From: Clostridiales bacterium | GTDB taxonomy: Bacteria > Bacillota > Clostridia > Lachnospirales > Lachnospiraceae | DNA length: 32,276 nucleotides | NCBI GenBank assembly: GCA_018369015.1 | Contig: JAGZDD010000024.1 | Span: forward strand, 1-32,276 | Direction: 5' to 3' | In this document: positions 7,878 through 14,451 of the stretch, piece by piece | How positions within the stretch are numbered: position 1 is the first letter of the stretch | How the letters are laid out: every line of letters begins with the position of its first letter | The notes under the pieces: model-generated | The model's database searches: none | What the model was told of the DNA's origin: nothing | What the model saw: only the letters and a program-made list of their open reading frames with translations | Translations under genes and position numbers: made by a program

Positions 7878-7891
7878 GTAACAGTTCAGCC
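7878..7891. repeat. Solo GTAAC-family terminus in the lacI-GH gap
   Basis: GTAACAGTTCAGCC is the left-end form of the terminal repeat family and is the reverse complement of the terminus at 3563-3576. It occupies most of the 50-bp spacer between the two genes. Confidence 0.5.
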
Positions 7892-7905
7892 CGCGCCGTT
7901 CCATA

Positions 7906-8877
7906 TCAGGCAGACTCCCGGATGACAAGACAGTGCTCCACATAGACCGTCCGGCCATGGGAAATTTCCTTGCGTATCACGCCGTCTAAAAGACGGACCG
8001 CTTCCGCCGCAGTTTCCTCTATACAAGAATCCACCGTCGTCAGAGCCGGCGTCAAAAACGGAGCCGCTTCTATATTATCCAGCCCAACCACAGCTATGTC
8101 TTCTGGTATACGATACCCCATTTCCGAAAGATACTTCATACAGCCAGCCGCCATCATATCACAAATACAGAAAATACCGTCCGCCTTAATCCCACTTTTA
8201 ACAAGCGCTTTCGCGGCGTCATAGCCGCCGTCATAAGTATAATCGCCGTAAAAAATCAAATTTTGATCGATTTCAATGCCAGCGTCACATAAAGCCTGTC
8301 GGTAGCCATTTTCCCGCTTATTTTCAATAAACGGCGCCTGCTTTACAGTAATCAAAGCGATTCTTTTCCTTCCCAGGCGAATAAGGTGTTCGACCCCATC
8401 ATAGGCCATCATAGCCTCATCAGATAAAACCGCATAGTTATCCTTAAACTGCAGCCGCTTCGCTTTAAGCTGAACAAGGGGGTATTTTTTCAGCCAATTT
8501 TCCAAGGCCCCGTTCCGGTCAATTACGCCAAGAAGAATCACCCCGCTGACGACATTTTCGCCAAGAATATCAAAAATATTGGCCTCATCCCCCAGGCTGT
8601 AAAAGTTAAAGATCATCTGATAGCCCAGCGCCGCCCCGGCGCGGCGCAAATGGTCAAACATTTCAGACATTGCTGTATTGGTAATGACAAGAATTACATT
8701 TTTATGGCTTAAATTTCCTTCCAGCTTTCTTGCGCCATAATCATAGCCCAGCTTTTCCATTGCCCGGAGTACCCGCTCCCGGGTTTCGGGAATCACCTGC
8801 ATACTGTTATTAAGGACACGGGATACCGTAGCCGTAGATACGTCCGCCTCTCTTGCCACATCTGCCATATTCGCCAT
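7906..8877 (-). CDS. LacI family transcriptional regulator
   Basis: A 323-residue repressor. The N-terminal helix-turn-helix MADVAREADVSTATVSRVLNN (residues 4-24) and hinge (QVIPETRERVLRAMEKLGY) bind palindromic operators; the rest is a periplasmic-binding-protein-like sugar sensor with LacI features such as GVILLGVIDRNG, GRKRIALIT, DGIFCICDMMAAG and DIAVVGLDNIEAAP. It sits between the sugar-binding lipoprotein gene and the GH140-like gene, all on the minus strand, so it most likely controls them in response to the released sugar. The start ATG follows AAAGGAGGA. No mutations are evident. The effector is not known; apiose or a pectin fragment is a guess from the neighbour. Confidence 0.95.
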   Translation of the reverse strand: MANMADVAREADVSTATVSRVLNNSMQVIPETRERVLRAMEKLGYDYGARKLEGNLSHKNVILVITNTAMSEMFDHLRRAGAALGYQMIFNFYSLGDEANIFDILGENVVSGVILLGVIDRNGALENWLKKYPLVQLKAKRLQFKDNYAVLSDEAMMAYDGVEHLIRLGRKRIALITVKQAPFIENKRENGYRQALCDAGIEIDQNLIFYGDYTYDGGYDAAKALVKSGIKADGIFCICDMMAAGCMKYLSEMGYRIPEDIAVVGLDNIEAAPFLTPALTTVDSCIEETAAEAVRLLDGVIRKEISHGRTVYVEHCLVIRESA

Positions 8878-8952
8878 TTTTACGATTCCTCCTTTACCGT
8901 CACCGGAGGCAGGGCCGTCCGGCAGGCCGTTCCTTATAAAAGTCTTAAGGCT

Positions 8953-8981
8953 ATTTTACTATAAACTGTCCGTCGGGGCAA
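8953..8981 (-). promoter_or_regulatory. Possible promoter of the lacI-GH140 genes
   Basis: On the minus strand TTGCCC (8981-8976) and TAAAAT (8958-8953) are 17 bp apart, about 75 bp upstream of the LacI start. An alternative pairing is TTGATA with TTATAG. Moderate consensus only. Confidence 0.4.
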
Positions 8982-8997
8982 TATCAAAGCCCTGGCT

Positions 8998-10614
8998 TTA
9001 TTTCCCGGTGCTTTCTGCAAGCCATGAATCAAATTGCTGCTGGATGTATTCAATATATCGTTCAACACCACTATCCTTTAATTTTTTAAGGAACTCATTG
9101 TAATAATCCTCTGTATACAAGCCACAGGCGAAGGACGGGCGGTACTCTTCAATAGTGTTGGTAATTCCCGCAACCTCATTTTCATAGCCGTCAGAATTAA
9201 AGCTAAAACCATTAAATGCAGACACGCTGGCATTAAGATTTATTTTTTCTGCCTCATCTCTCAAATCCAGATCCTGGCCGCTGCGTACCTTAGCTAAAAA
9301 TCCATTGCCAATAATCGCCGTTTCATCTCCAAGATAATAGCCGCAGCTTGCCCCGTCCTGCCCATCTACAAAATCAATAGAACCATCCTCCTGGGTTTCA
9401 TAATGAATACCTTCAATCCCCCAGGTAATAAGATTAAGCACTTCCGGATCCGTATACAATAAGTTCATAAACTTCACCGCAGCCTCCGGCTCTGTTGCCG
9501 TGGACGGCACTGTCCATGTAAATTTGCGCAGCATGAGGGTATCGATGACCGGCTCCTCATCCAAATTGATAATGACCATTTCATGGCCGCAGGTAGAAGA
9601 CAATGTTTCCTCAGCTCCCGTCTGGAAGCATTTGAACAATCCGAATGCAGTTCCTCCCGCAATCAGTGCCTCCTGCGTTTCGCTGTAATTCGCCCCATCC
9701 TTATAAACATAGCCTTTCTCATACCAGTCCACAAATCGCTTGGATGTATCAATATATTCCTGCCTTAAATAATTATTTTGAATCTTTGTTCCATCGCTGT
9801 CCATAACGCCAATCAGACAATTATCCCCATCGCCCAGTCCGTCATATTTAACAAATTCACCCTTACTATTAATCAAATAAGGCGCTGTTAATATTTTTTT
9901 CGCCCCTGTAGCTACTGGTGTCATCTGAGGATCTACCTCAAGAACCTTCTCAAAAAGATTTTCAAGATCTGATGCCGTCTTTATTGTTGACGGATCTATC
10001 CCTGTCTGCTCTAAAATATCTTTTCGGCAGCCAAAGCCTAACGGCGTAGCCTTATCTCCGTAAGGTGTCACTCCGTAAATGCGCCCATTGACCGTTGTTC
10101 CGGCCAGCCATTCTTTAGGCACTACGGATAAAAGCTCTGGCGCATATTCATTAAGTAAATCCGTAATATCCATCAGTTGATTTTGAGATTCCATAGAATT
10201 AAAATGCGCGGAGCCTCCCGGCTGGGTCGCAAGCAGATCCAGTTTTTCGCCGCCAGAAATCATCAAGTTAAGCTGCTGCACATAATTTCCCATTTCCATA
10301 ATATTCAGATGAACCTCTGTATTAATTTTCTCGCGGGTAATTTCATTAATTGCATCTTCAACCATTTCCACATCTGCTGGAAGGGTATTTAGAGTCCAGA
10401 ACATAACCTCAATTTCTGAAATATCCTCATCTGCCAAGTCCTTCAAATTCCCGTCTTCTCCGGACGATGTATCTTTTTGCAGAGAAATATCCCCAGACAT
10501 TTCTGTATTTACGCCGGTGCTTTCACCAGCCGCCCCCTTTGTCTCAGAATTTCCGCACGCTCCCAAAGTAATCGCCGATACAGCAAAGAATACTGCAATA
10601 CTTTTTAGTTTCAT
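8998..10614 (-). CDS. Sugar ABC transporter substrate-binding lipoprotein, DUF3502 type
   Basis: A 538-residue extracellular solute-binding protein anchored to the membrane. The signal peptide MKLKSIAVFFAVSAITLGAC has a lipobox LGAC with acylated Cys20, followed by a Ser/Gly/Thr/Asp-rich linker (21-65). The family-1 binding fold runs from about 68 (IEVMFWTLNTLPADVEMVED) and the C-terminal 130 residues match DUF3502 (FNGFSFNSDGYENEVAGI ... EFLKKLKDSGVERYIEYIQQ). Such LipO-type proteins bind oligosaccharides for LplB/YtcP-type permeases. No permease or ATPase gene is in the window, so it must use components encoded elsewhere. ATG is preceded by AAGGAGGAG. Upstream lies a promoter and an inverted repeat that may be a LacI-type operator. 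Confidence 0.92.
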   Translation of the reverse strand: MKLKSIAVFFAVSAITLGACGNSETKGAAGESTGVNTEMSGDISLQKDTSSGEDGNLKDLADEDISEIEVMFWTLNTLPADVEMVEDAINEITREKINTEVHLNIMEMGNYVQQLNLMISGGEKLDLLATQPGGSAHFNSMESQNQLMDITDLLNEYAPELLSVVPKEWLAGTTVNGRIYGVTPYGDKATPLGFGCRKDILEQTGIDPSTIKTASDLENLFEKVLEVDPQMTPVATGAKKILTAPYLINSKGEFVKYDGLGDGDNCLIGVMDSDGTKIQNNYLRQEYIDTSKRFVDWYEKGYVYKDGANYSETQEALIAGGTAFGLFKCFQTGAEETLSSTCGHEMVIINLDEEPVIDTLMLRKFTWTVPSTATEPEAAVKFMNLLYTDPEVLNLITWGIEGIHYETQEDGSIDFVDGQDGASCGYYLGDETAIIGNGFLAKVRSGQDLDLRDEAEKINLNASVSAFNGFSFNSDGYENEVAGITNTIEEYRPSFACGLYTEDYYNEFLKKLKDSGVERYIEYIQQQFDSWLAESTGK

Positions 10615-10651
10615 AAAGCTTCTCCTCCTTAAATGTAATTTTTATAGTTTT

Positions 10652-10680
10652 ATTACATCATAATTACATCATTTTTTCAA
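10652..10680 (-). promoter_or_regulatory. Promoter of the sugar-binding lipoprotein gene
   Basis: On the minus strand TTGAAA (10680-10675), a 17-bp spacer and TGTAAT (10657-10652) lie about 40 bp upstream of the start codon. Confidence 0.6.
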
Positions 10681-10727
10681 TTATTTTCCATTAATTTTTG
10701 CTTTTTCAGTCTTTTCCACAATGATTA

Positions 10728-10785
10728 AGCGCTGTTTTTTACTATTTTATCCGAATGTATTTAAAATTTTGTGGATTTCCCACAA
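10728..10785. promoter_or_regulatory. Candidate operator region between divergent genes
   Basis: The 334-bp divergent gap holds a perfect inverted repeat TTGTGG-ATTTC-CCACAA (10769-10785). About 40 bp away is the palindrome AGCGCT (10728-10733) within TTAAGCGCTGTT, and CCACAATG occurs twice (10716 and 10780). LacI-type operators are palindromes with a central CG, so AGCGCT is a reasonable site for the nearby LacI protein; the TTGTGG repeat might serve another regulator. Function is inferred. Confidence 0.4.
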
Positions 10786-10818
10786 TGTAATACAATGAAA
10801 TATTATGTAATAATTATA

Positions 10819-10847
10819 TTGATTTTTACATTTATTGCTGATATGAT
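10819..10847 (+). promoter_or_regulatory. Promoter of the first PhzA/B-like gene
   Basis: TTGATT (10819-10824), a 17-bp spacer and TATGAT (10842-10847) lie about 100 bp before the start codon. A GTAAC-family end (TGAACAGTTAC, near 10871-10881, beside a GTTCAG/CTGAAC hairpin) lies in the leader, followed by a small GCGGCAGC/GCTGCCGC hairpin. Confidence 0.6.
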
Positions 10848-10948
10848 AAATGCATAGCCGTTCAGATAACTGAACAGTTACATAGCTTCATCATTGCAGC
10901 GGCAGCAAGCTGCCGCAACTCTATATTTGATAAGGAGGAACATCACCT

Positions 10949-11437
10949 ATGTTGTTAAAACCAGAACCGCTCTCAGAAGAACAATATGAGGCTCAAAGCA
11001 TGGCACGCAGGGAAAACCAGCAAATTATCGAAAAATATTTATCTTTAAAAGGCTCTGACCCTATTGATGATAAAATGGCGCTCTTTGCCGACGATATTAT
11101 GTATGAGATTGTAAATACCATGGCCTGTAAACCAGAACGGACATGCGGTAAAAAAAATTTAAGGCAGCGCTTTGAAAGCAATGCCCGGATGTGGAAGGAA
11201 TTTGAGTATAATAATATCCGTATTATTCCCACCGACAGAAAGGAAACATTTCTTGTCGAATGTGATGCCGACGGCACGATTTTTTCTCCAATGTTTAAGG
11301 AACCGCGTTCCTATCACAACTATTATTATATTATGTTTGTCCTTCGGAACAAAAAAATATGGCAGCTCCGCCAATTTACAAATCCTATGAAGCTCATTCA
11401 CGACTTCTGGAAAAAGCTCCCCGATGATGTGGGTTAA
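10949..11437 (+). CDS. PhzA/PhzB-like NTF2-fold protein (first paralogue)
   Basis: A 162-residue soluble protein. By eye it follows PhzA/PhzB of phenazine producers: an N-terminal helix ARRENQQIIEKYLSLKG (like RRRNRATVEQYMRTKG), an acidic FADDI segment, EFEYNNIRI (like DWEWYNIKV), VECDADGTI at 103-111 (like VECDGHGKI) and a late strand IWQLRQFTNP. PhzA/B dimers have the NTF2/SnoaL fold and help condense two keto intermediates in phenazine formation. Where PhzA has a catalytic Glu (REF-N), this protein has Gln142 (RQFTN), so activity may differ. The length equals PhzB. Start: ATG after AAGGAGGAA. No other phenazine gene (phzC-G) is in the window, so phenazine production is not implied; a general SnoaL-like role is the alternative. 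Confidence 0.7.
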   Translation: MLLKPEPLSEEQYEAQSMARRENQQIIEKYLSLKGSDPIDDKMALFADDIMYEIVNTMACKPERTCGKKNLRQRFESNARMWKEFEYNNIRIIPTDRKETFLVECDADGTIFSPMFKEPRSYHNYYYIMFVLRNKKIWQLRQFTNPMKLIHDFWKKLPDDVG

Positions 11438-11493
11438 GGTTTTGCTCCCACAGATTCTCCACATTATAACCATCTGCGGCATTGCCGCCCAAA

Positions 11494-11777
11494 CTTTCAT
11501 GCCGCGCTGCGCGCGGCTCCACCACGCATGAAAGCCAGATGGCTCCGTGCCTGCGGCACTCCACCATCTGCCGACGGTATGTCTACGTTCCACTCCGGTC
11601 GGCGCTAAACGCGTGGTCTACGCTCCGCTTCGGTCGTTGCTGGACAAGCGCCACCGGCGCTTAGCAACACTGGCACGCAGCACCCCGCACTCATACCGTC
11701 TTGTCGGCAAATGTCCGCGCATCCGGTCAAGCGAGCTTGCCCGTCTGTGCGTCCGCTTGCCAAGCTTTCATAGTAAT
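11494..11777. repeat. Dense palindromic repeat cluster between the PhzA/B-like genes
   Basis: Of the 358 non-coding bases here, nearly all are palindromic and GC-rich. In order: CTTTCATGC (11494-11502) with GCATGAAAG (11526-11534); CCAGATGG (11535-11542) with CCATCTG (11564-11570) enclosing GTGCC/GGCAC; GACGGTATG (11573-11581) with CATACCGTC (11692-11700), a 128-bp span enclosing two GTCTACG...CGGTCG units and the hairpin GTTGCT/AGCAAC (11636-11668) with AAGCGCC/GGCGCTT inside; then GCAAG/CTTGC-type arms to 11760. An open frame runs through it into the next gene but its composition and lack of a ribosome binding site argue against translation. It may be a repeat island or a structured RNA. 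Confidence 0.75.
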
Positions 11778-11795
11778 TTAAAGGAGGTATTTCAC

Positions 11796-12311
11796 ATGTT
11801 AGAAAAATATGGGCCTTTTGGCCTTTCCTATGAAGATGAAGAAAAACGTTTACATAATTTAGAGTTAGCCAAAAAGTATCTGGGCATTTCCGGGCCTTCC
11901 CGGAATTATGAACGGGCAAAATTCTCCACAGACGACGGCACAATGATTCTCACCTTTGCCCGAGGAGATGATCCAAGGACAACAGAGGGCATTGGTATCA
12001 GCCATAAACAGCTCGGGGAATTTTATAAGGCCGGGGCTGCCGGCGTCGACTGCTGGCCCGAATGGCGCCTGAGCAACGGAACAATCTACACAACGCCAGA
12101 CCCAGATGTTATTTACATCGAATGTGACGGACAGTCCATGCTTTTCGACCGCCGCCTTTATAATGAGCAGGGAGAGCTTGGATATTACTTAAATCATTAT
12201 TTGCTCACACTCACTTTTAAGGAAGGGAAGCTTCACAATGTTACTGAGCTGTACAATACCGCTGCCGTCTATGATAATTTTGACATGAACCGAGAGCCGG
12301 ATATGTATTAA
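11796..12311 (+). CDS. PhzA/PhzB-like NTF2-fold protein (second paralogue)
   Basis: A 171-residue soluble protein, paralogous in layout to the product from 10949. It has LELAKKYLGISGPSRNYER (21-39), CWPEWRLSNGTIYTTPDPDV (86-105), IECDG (108-112) and GKLHNVTELYN (144-154), matching PhzA/B positions for the N-terminal helix, the WxW region, VECDG and the catalytic-site strand. Glu151 falls where PhzA has its catalytic Glu, unlike the first paralogue. ATG at 11796 is chosen because AAGGAGG lies 9 nt before it; the frame is open 83 codons further upstream, but only through the palindromic cluster. Function is unassigned: dimerisation with the first paralogue, as PhzA with PhzB, is plausible but unproven. 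Confidence 0.7.
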   Translation: MLEKYGPFGLSYEDEEKRLHNLELAKKYLGISGPSRNYERAKFSTDDGTMILTFARGDDPRTTEGIGISHKQLGEFYKAGAAGVDCWPEWRLSNGTIYTTPDPDVIYIECDGQSMLFDRRLYNEQGELGYYLNHYLLTLTFKEGKLHNVTELYNTAAVYDNFDMNREPDMY

Positions 12312-12501
12312 TTTTTACATCCCTTACCATGCCCTTCCATATTAGCCGCAGCTCGGCCATTTCGCTCCTTACACGGCAAAACCCTGCCAACTCAAAATAA
12401 GTACGAGATATTATAATCCTGCTTTTTATGGGCATAATGCCATATCCAGTTACGCCAACGCTTTAAAACATTAAAATAATATCAAAAGAAAAATGTAGCT
12501 A

Positions 12502-12529
12502 TTGAAAAAATATAAATCTGATGTATAAT
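12502..12529 (+). promoter_or_regulatory. Promoter of ilvE
   Basis: TTGAAA (12502-12507) and a perfect TATAAT (12524-12529) are 16 bp apart. Transcripts would carry the 41-nt hairpin at 12543-12583 in a leader of about 115 nt. Confidence 0.7.
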
Positions 12530-12542
12530 ATTCGTAACTAAA

Positions 12543-12583
12543 CTTTCATGCCGTGCTGTATGAGGCTTTACTATGCATGAAAG
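12543..12583. repeat. 41-nt hairpin element, second copy
   Basis: CTTTCATGC (12543-12551) pairs with GCATGAAAG (12575-12583). The copy at 11494-11534 has the same 9-bp stem and the same total length, but a diverged GC-rich loop. Similarity continues outside the stem in GCTCCGTG. The two copies flank the second PhzA/B-like gene in direct orientation. Confidence 0.75.
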
Positions 12584-12652
12584 CGTATTGCTCCGTGTTA
12601 CATATTTGATACGGTGTTTTTGAATGTACTTAAAAGTTTGGAGGAAATAGAT

Positions 12653-13678
12653 ATGGAAAAGAAAAATCTTGATTGGGCCAATATTGGCTTCGGCTATCAT
12701 CCGACAGATATGCGTTATGTTTCTAATTTTAAAGCAGGCGCATGGGATGAAGGAGTTTTGACACCGGATGCGAATATTGTCCTCAACGAATGTGCCGGGG
12801 TGCTTCAGTATGCTCAAACGATTTTTGAGGGCCTGAAAGCATATACAACCGAAGATGGGCGTATCGTTACCTTCCGCCCGGACTTAAACGGGCAGCGTAT
12901 GGAAGATTCCGCGAAACGTCTGGAAATGCCTGTATTTCCAAAAGAGCGTTTTATTGACGCCGTCATCAAAACAGTAAAGGCTAATGCAGCTTACGTTCCT
13001 CCCTATGGCTCTGGGGCAACGCTTTATATCCGCCCTTATATGTTCGGAACAAATCCTGTCATTGGTGTCAAGCCGGCGGACGAATATCAGTTCCGTATTT
13101 TTACGACTCCTGTCGGCCCTTATTTTAAAGGCGGAGCAAAGCCTATTGTTATTAAGGTCAGTGATTTTGACCGGGCGGCTCCCCATGGTACAGGACATAT
13201 TAAAGCCGGTCTTAACTATGCCATGAGCCTTCACGCCATCGTTACGGCCCATGCAGAAGGCTTTGACGAAAATATGTATTTAGACGCAGCGACCCGCACA
13301 AAGGTTGAGGAAACCGGCGGCGCTAACTTTATTTTTATTACAAAGGACGGCAAGCTCGTCACACCAAAGTCTGACAGTATTCTGCCTTCAATTACCCGCC
13401 GCTCCATTGTCTATGTAGCCAAAGAATATCTTGGCATGGATGTTGAGGAGCGTGAGGTTTTCTTTGATGAAGTGACAGACTTTGCAGAATGTGGCCTTTG
13501 CGGTACTGCCGCCGTCATCTCCCCTGTAGGAAAAATCAATGACCATGGCAAGGAAATCTGCTTCCCAAGCGGTATGGATGATATGGGGCCTGTTATAAAG
13601 AAGCTTTATGACACGCTCACCGGTATTCAGATGGGCCATATTAAGGCTCCCGAAGGATGGATCCAGGTTATTGAATAA
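12653..13678 (+). CDS. ilvE: Branched-chain-amino-acid aminotransferase
   Basis: A 341-residue fold-type IV PLP aminotransferase transferring amino groups between glutamate and branched-chain 2-oxo acids, the last step of Leu/Ile/Val synthesis and first of their breakdown. Motifs include FEGLKAYTTEDGRIVTFRPD (58-77), the PLP lysine Lys184 in GHIKAGLNY, KVEETGGANFIFI and a glycine-rich CGTAAVISPV. The length and the GLKAY/RPDLN pattern fit the longer BCAT type II group common in Firmicutes. The start is the ATG at 12653 after TTTGGAGGAAATAG; the frame is open 13 codons upstream without a binding site. It is monocistronic and converges with folA. No attenuator was recognised. Confidence 0.95.
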   Translation: MEKKNLDWANIGFGYHPTDMRYVSNFKAGAWDEGVLTPDANIVLNECAGVLQYAQTIFEGLKAYTTEDGRIVTFRPDLNGQRMEDSAKRLEMPVFPKERFIDAVIKTVKANAAYVPPYGSGATLYIRPYMFGTNPVIGVKPADEYQFRIFTTPVGPYFKGGAKPIVIKVSDFDRAAPHGTGHIKAGLNYAMSLHAIVTAHAEGFDENMYLDAATRTKVEETGGANFIFITKDGKLVTPKSDSILPSITRRSIVYVAKEYLGMDVEEREVFFDEVTDFAECGLCGTAAVISPVGKINDHGKEICFPSGMDDMGPVIKKLYDTLTGIQMGHIKAPEGWIQVIE

Positions 13679-13685
13679 TTTAGAC

Positions 13686-13703
13686 GTAACAGTTTGGCCG
13701 GCC
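13686..13703. repeat. GTAAC-type terminus after ilvE
   Basis: GTAACAGTTTGGCCGGCC resembles the left arm of the 29-bp element at 23961-23989 (GTAACAGCTTTGCC). It begins 7 bp after the ilvE stop codon; no matching right end was found nearby. Confidence 0.4.
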
Positions 13704-13789
13704 GGGAGTGATATGTAAGAAATCGTGTTTACAGGATTTTTGGCCTATTGCTCCTGGCTGAGGGAGCGCCAGATTAGGATCAAAGACAG

Positions 13790-13875
13790 CCGCGCCATGC
13801 GTAAAGCGCGTTAGCGCGGCTTTACGCATGGCGCGGTATCGCATCGGATAGAGAAGGAAACCTTCCCTATCCGAT
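13790..13875. terminator. Two strong hairpins between converging ilvE and folA
   Basis: The first is a 16-bp perfect stem, CCGCGCCATGCGTAAA (13790-13805) with 13821-13836, extended inwards by GCGCG/CGCG around a TTAG loop. The second is ATCGGATAG (13843-13851) with CTATCCGAT (13867-13875), with AAGG/CCTT inside. They sit where both transcripts must end, so two-way termination is likely even without long T tracts; the first may also be one of the palindromic repeats seen elsewhere here. Confidence 0.65.
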
Positions 13876-13883
13876 TTCTGCTC

Positions 13884-14420
13884 TTAATCCATGCAGTGCG
13901 CCTGAATATAAGGCTTCATCGCTTCATAGCTTGTCTTTCTCACATACATATCGAACTCATATTCCAGGTCAAAATAAGTCCGCTCCTCGCTCCGTGCAAC
14001 AACCTCCCACGCATCATCCTGATCCAGGTTTGGAAACCAGGTATCTGCCTCATAAACATAGTTCATTTTTGTCACATGAGCCACATCACAGTAGGGAAGC
14101 ATCTGCCGGTAAATACTGTCTCCGCCGATCACATAGACATCTTCTGTAGCATATTTTTTAGCTTTTTCTAATGCGGCCTCTATACTTTGGACAACTATGG
14201 CGTCCTTCACTGAATATCCTTCTTTTGAAGAAATAACGATATTCACCCGGTTCTTTAAGGGCAGCCCGTTTGGAAAGCTTTCCAACGTTTTTCTTCCCAT
14301 AATGACTACCTTTCCCGTAGTTGTAGTCCTGAAAAACTTCATATCCTCAGGAATACTATTAAGCAATTTGTTTTTATTTCCAATCGCCCAATGATTATCT
14401 ACAGCAACAATTAAATTCAT
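13884..14420 (-). CDS. folA: Dihydrofolate reductase
   Basis: A 178-residue enzyme reducing dihydrofolate to tetrahydrofolate with NADPH, recycling the dihydrofolate made by thymidylate synthase. Visible landmarks are MNLIVAVDNHWAIGNKNKLL (Met20-loop region), catalytic Asp26 in IPEDMKFFRTTT, GKVVIMGRKTLESFP (NADPH-binding helix) and VYVIGGDSIYRQMLPYCD (the GG motif). It is slightly longer than the typical 160-165. ATG follows AAGGAG. It lies 31 bp after thyA on the same strand and is the last gene of a pepT-thyA-folA operon, a common coupling for dTMP synthesis. Confidence 0.97.
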   Translation of the reverse strand: MNLIVAVDNHWAIGNKNKLLNSIPEDMKFFRTTTTGKVVIMGRKTLESFPNGLPLKNRVNIVISSKEGYSVKDAIVVQSIEAALEKAKKYATEDVYVIGGDSIYRQMLPYCDVAHVTKMNYVYEADTWFPNLDQDDAWEVVARSEERTYFDLEYEFDMYVRKTSYEAMKPYIQAHCMD

Positions 14421-14451
14421 AATCAGCGCTCCTTCTCATTCTGTATCTTTT

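Larger units (their letters stand above)
12312..12652. other. Intergenic region upstream of ilvE
   Basis: A 341-bp gap without a gene. It contains a promoter (12502-12529) and a 41-nt hairpin element (12543-12583) that shares its stem with 11494-11534. No T-box core sequence or other riboswitch signature was seen, and the rest is AT-rich without recognisable structure. Confidence 0.6.

Noticed and set aside
8980..9000. Terminator after the lipoprotein gene
   Set aside because: AAAGCC/GGCTTT leaves only a two-base loop and no T tract follows.
10721..10740. CcpA (cre) site in the lipoprotein promoter
   Set aside because: TGATTAAGCGCTGTTT has one base too many between TG and the AGCG core to fit the cre consensus.
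11547..11795. Upstream extension of the second PhzA/B-like protein
   Set aside because: The extra 83 codons lie wholly in palindromic repeats; a GGAGG site sits correctly before the ATG at 11796.
12312..12652. T-box or other amino-acid riboswitch before ilvE
   Set aside because: No T-box core or specifier structure could be seen; only a promoter and a repeat hairpin are present.
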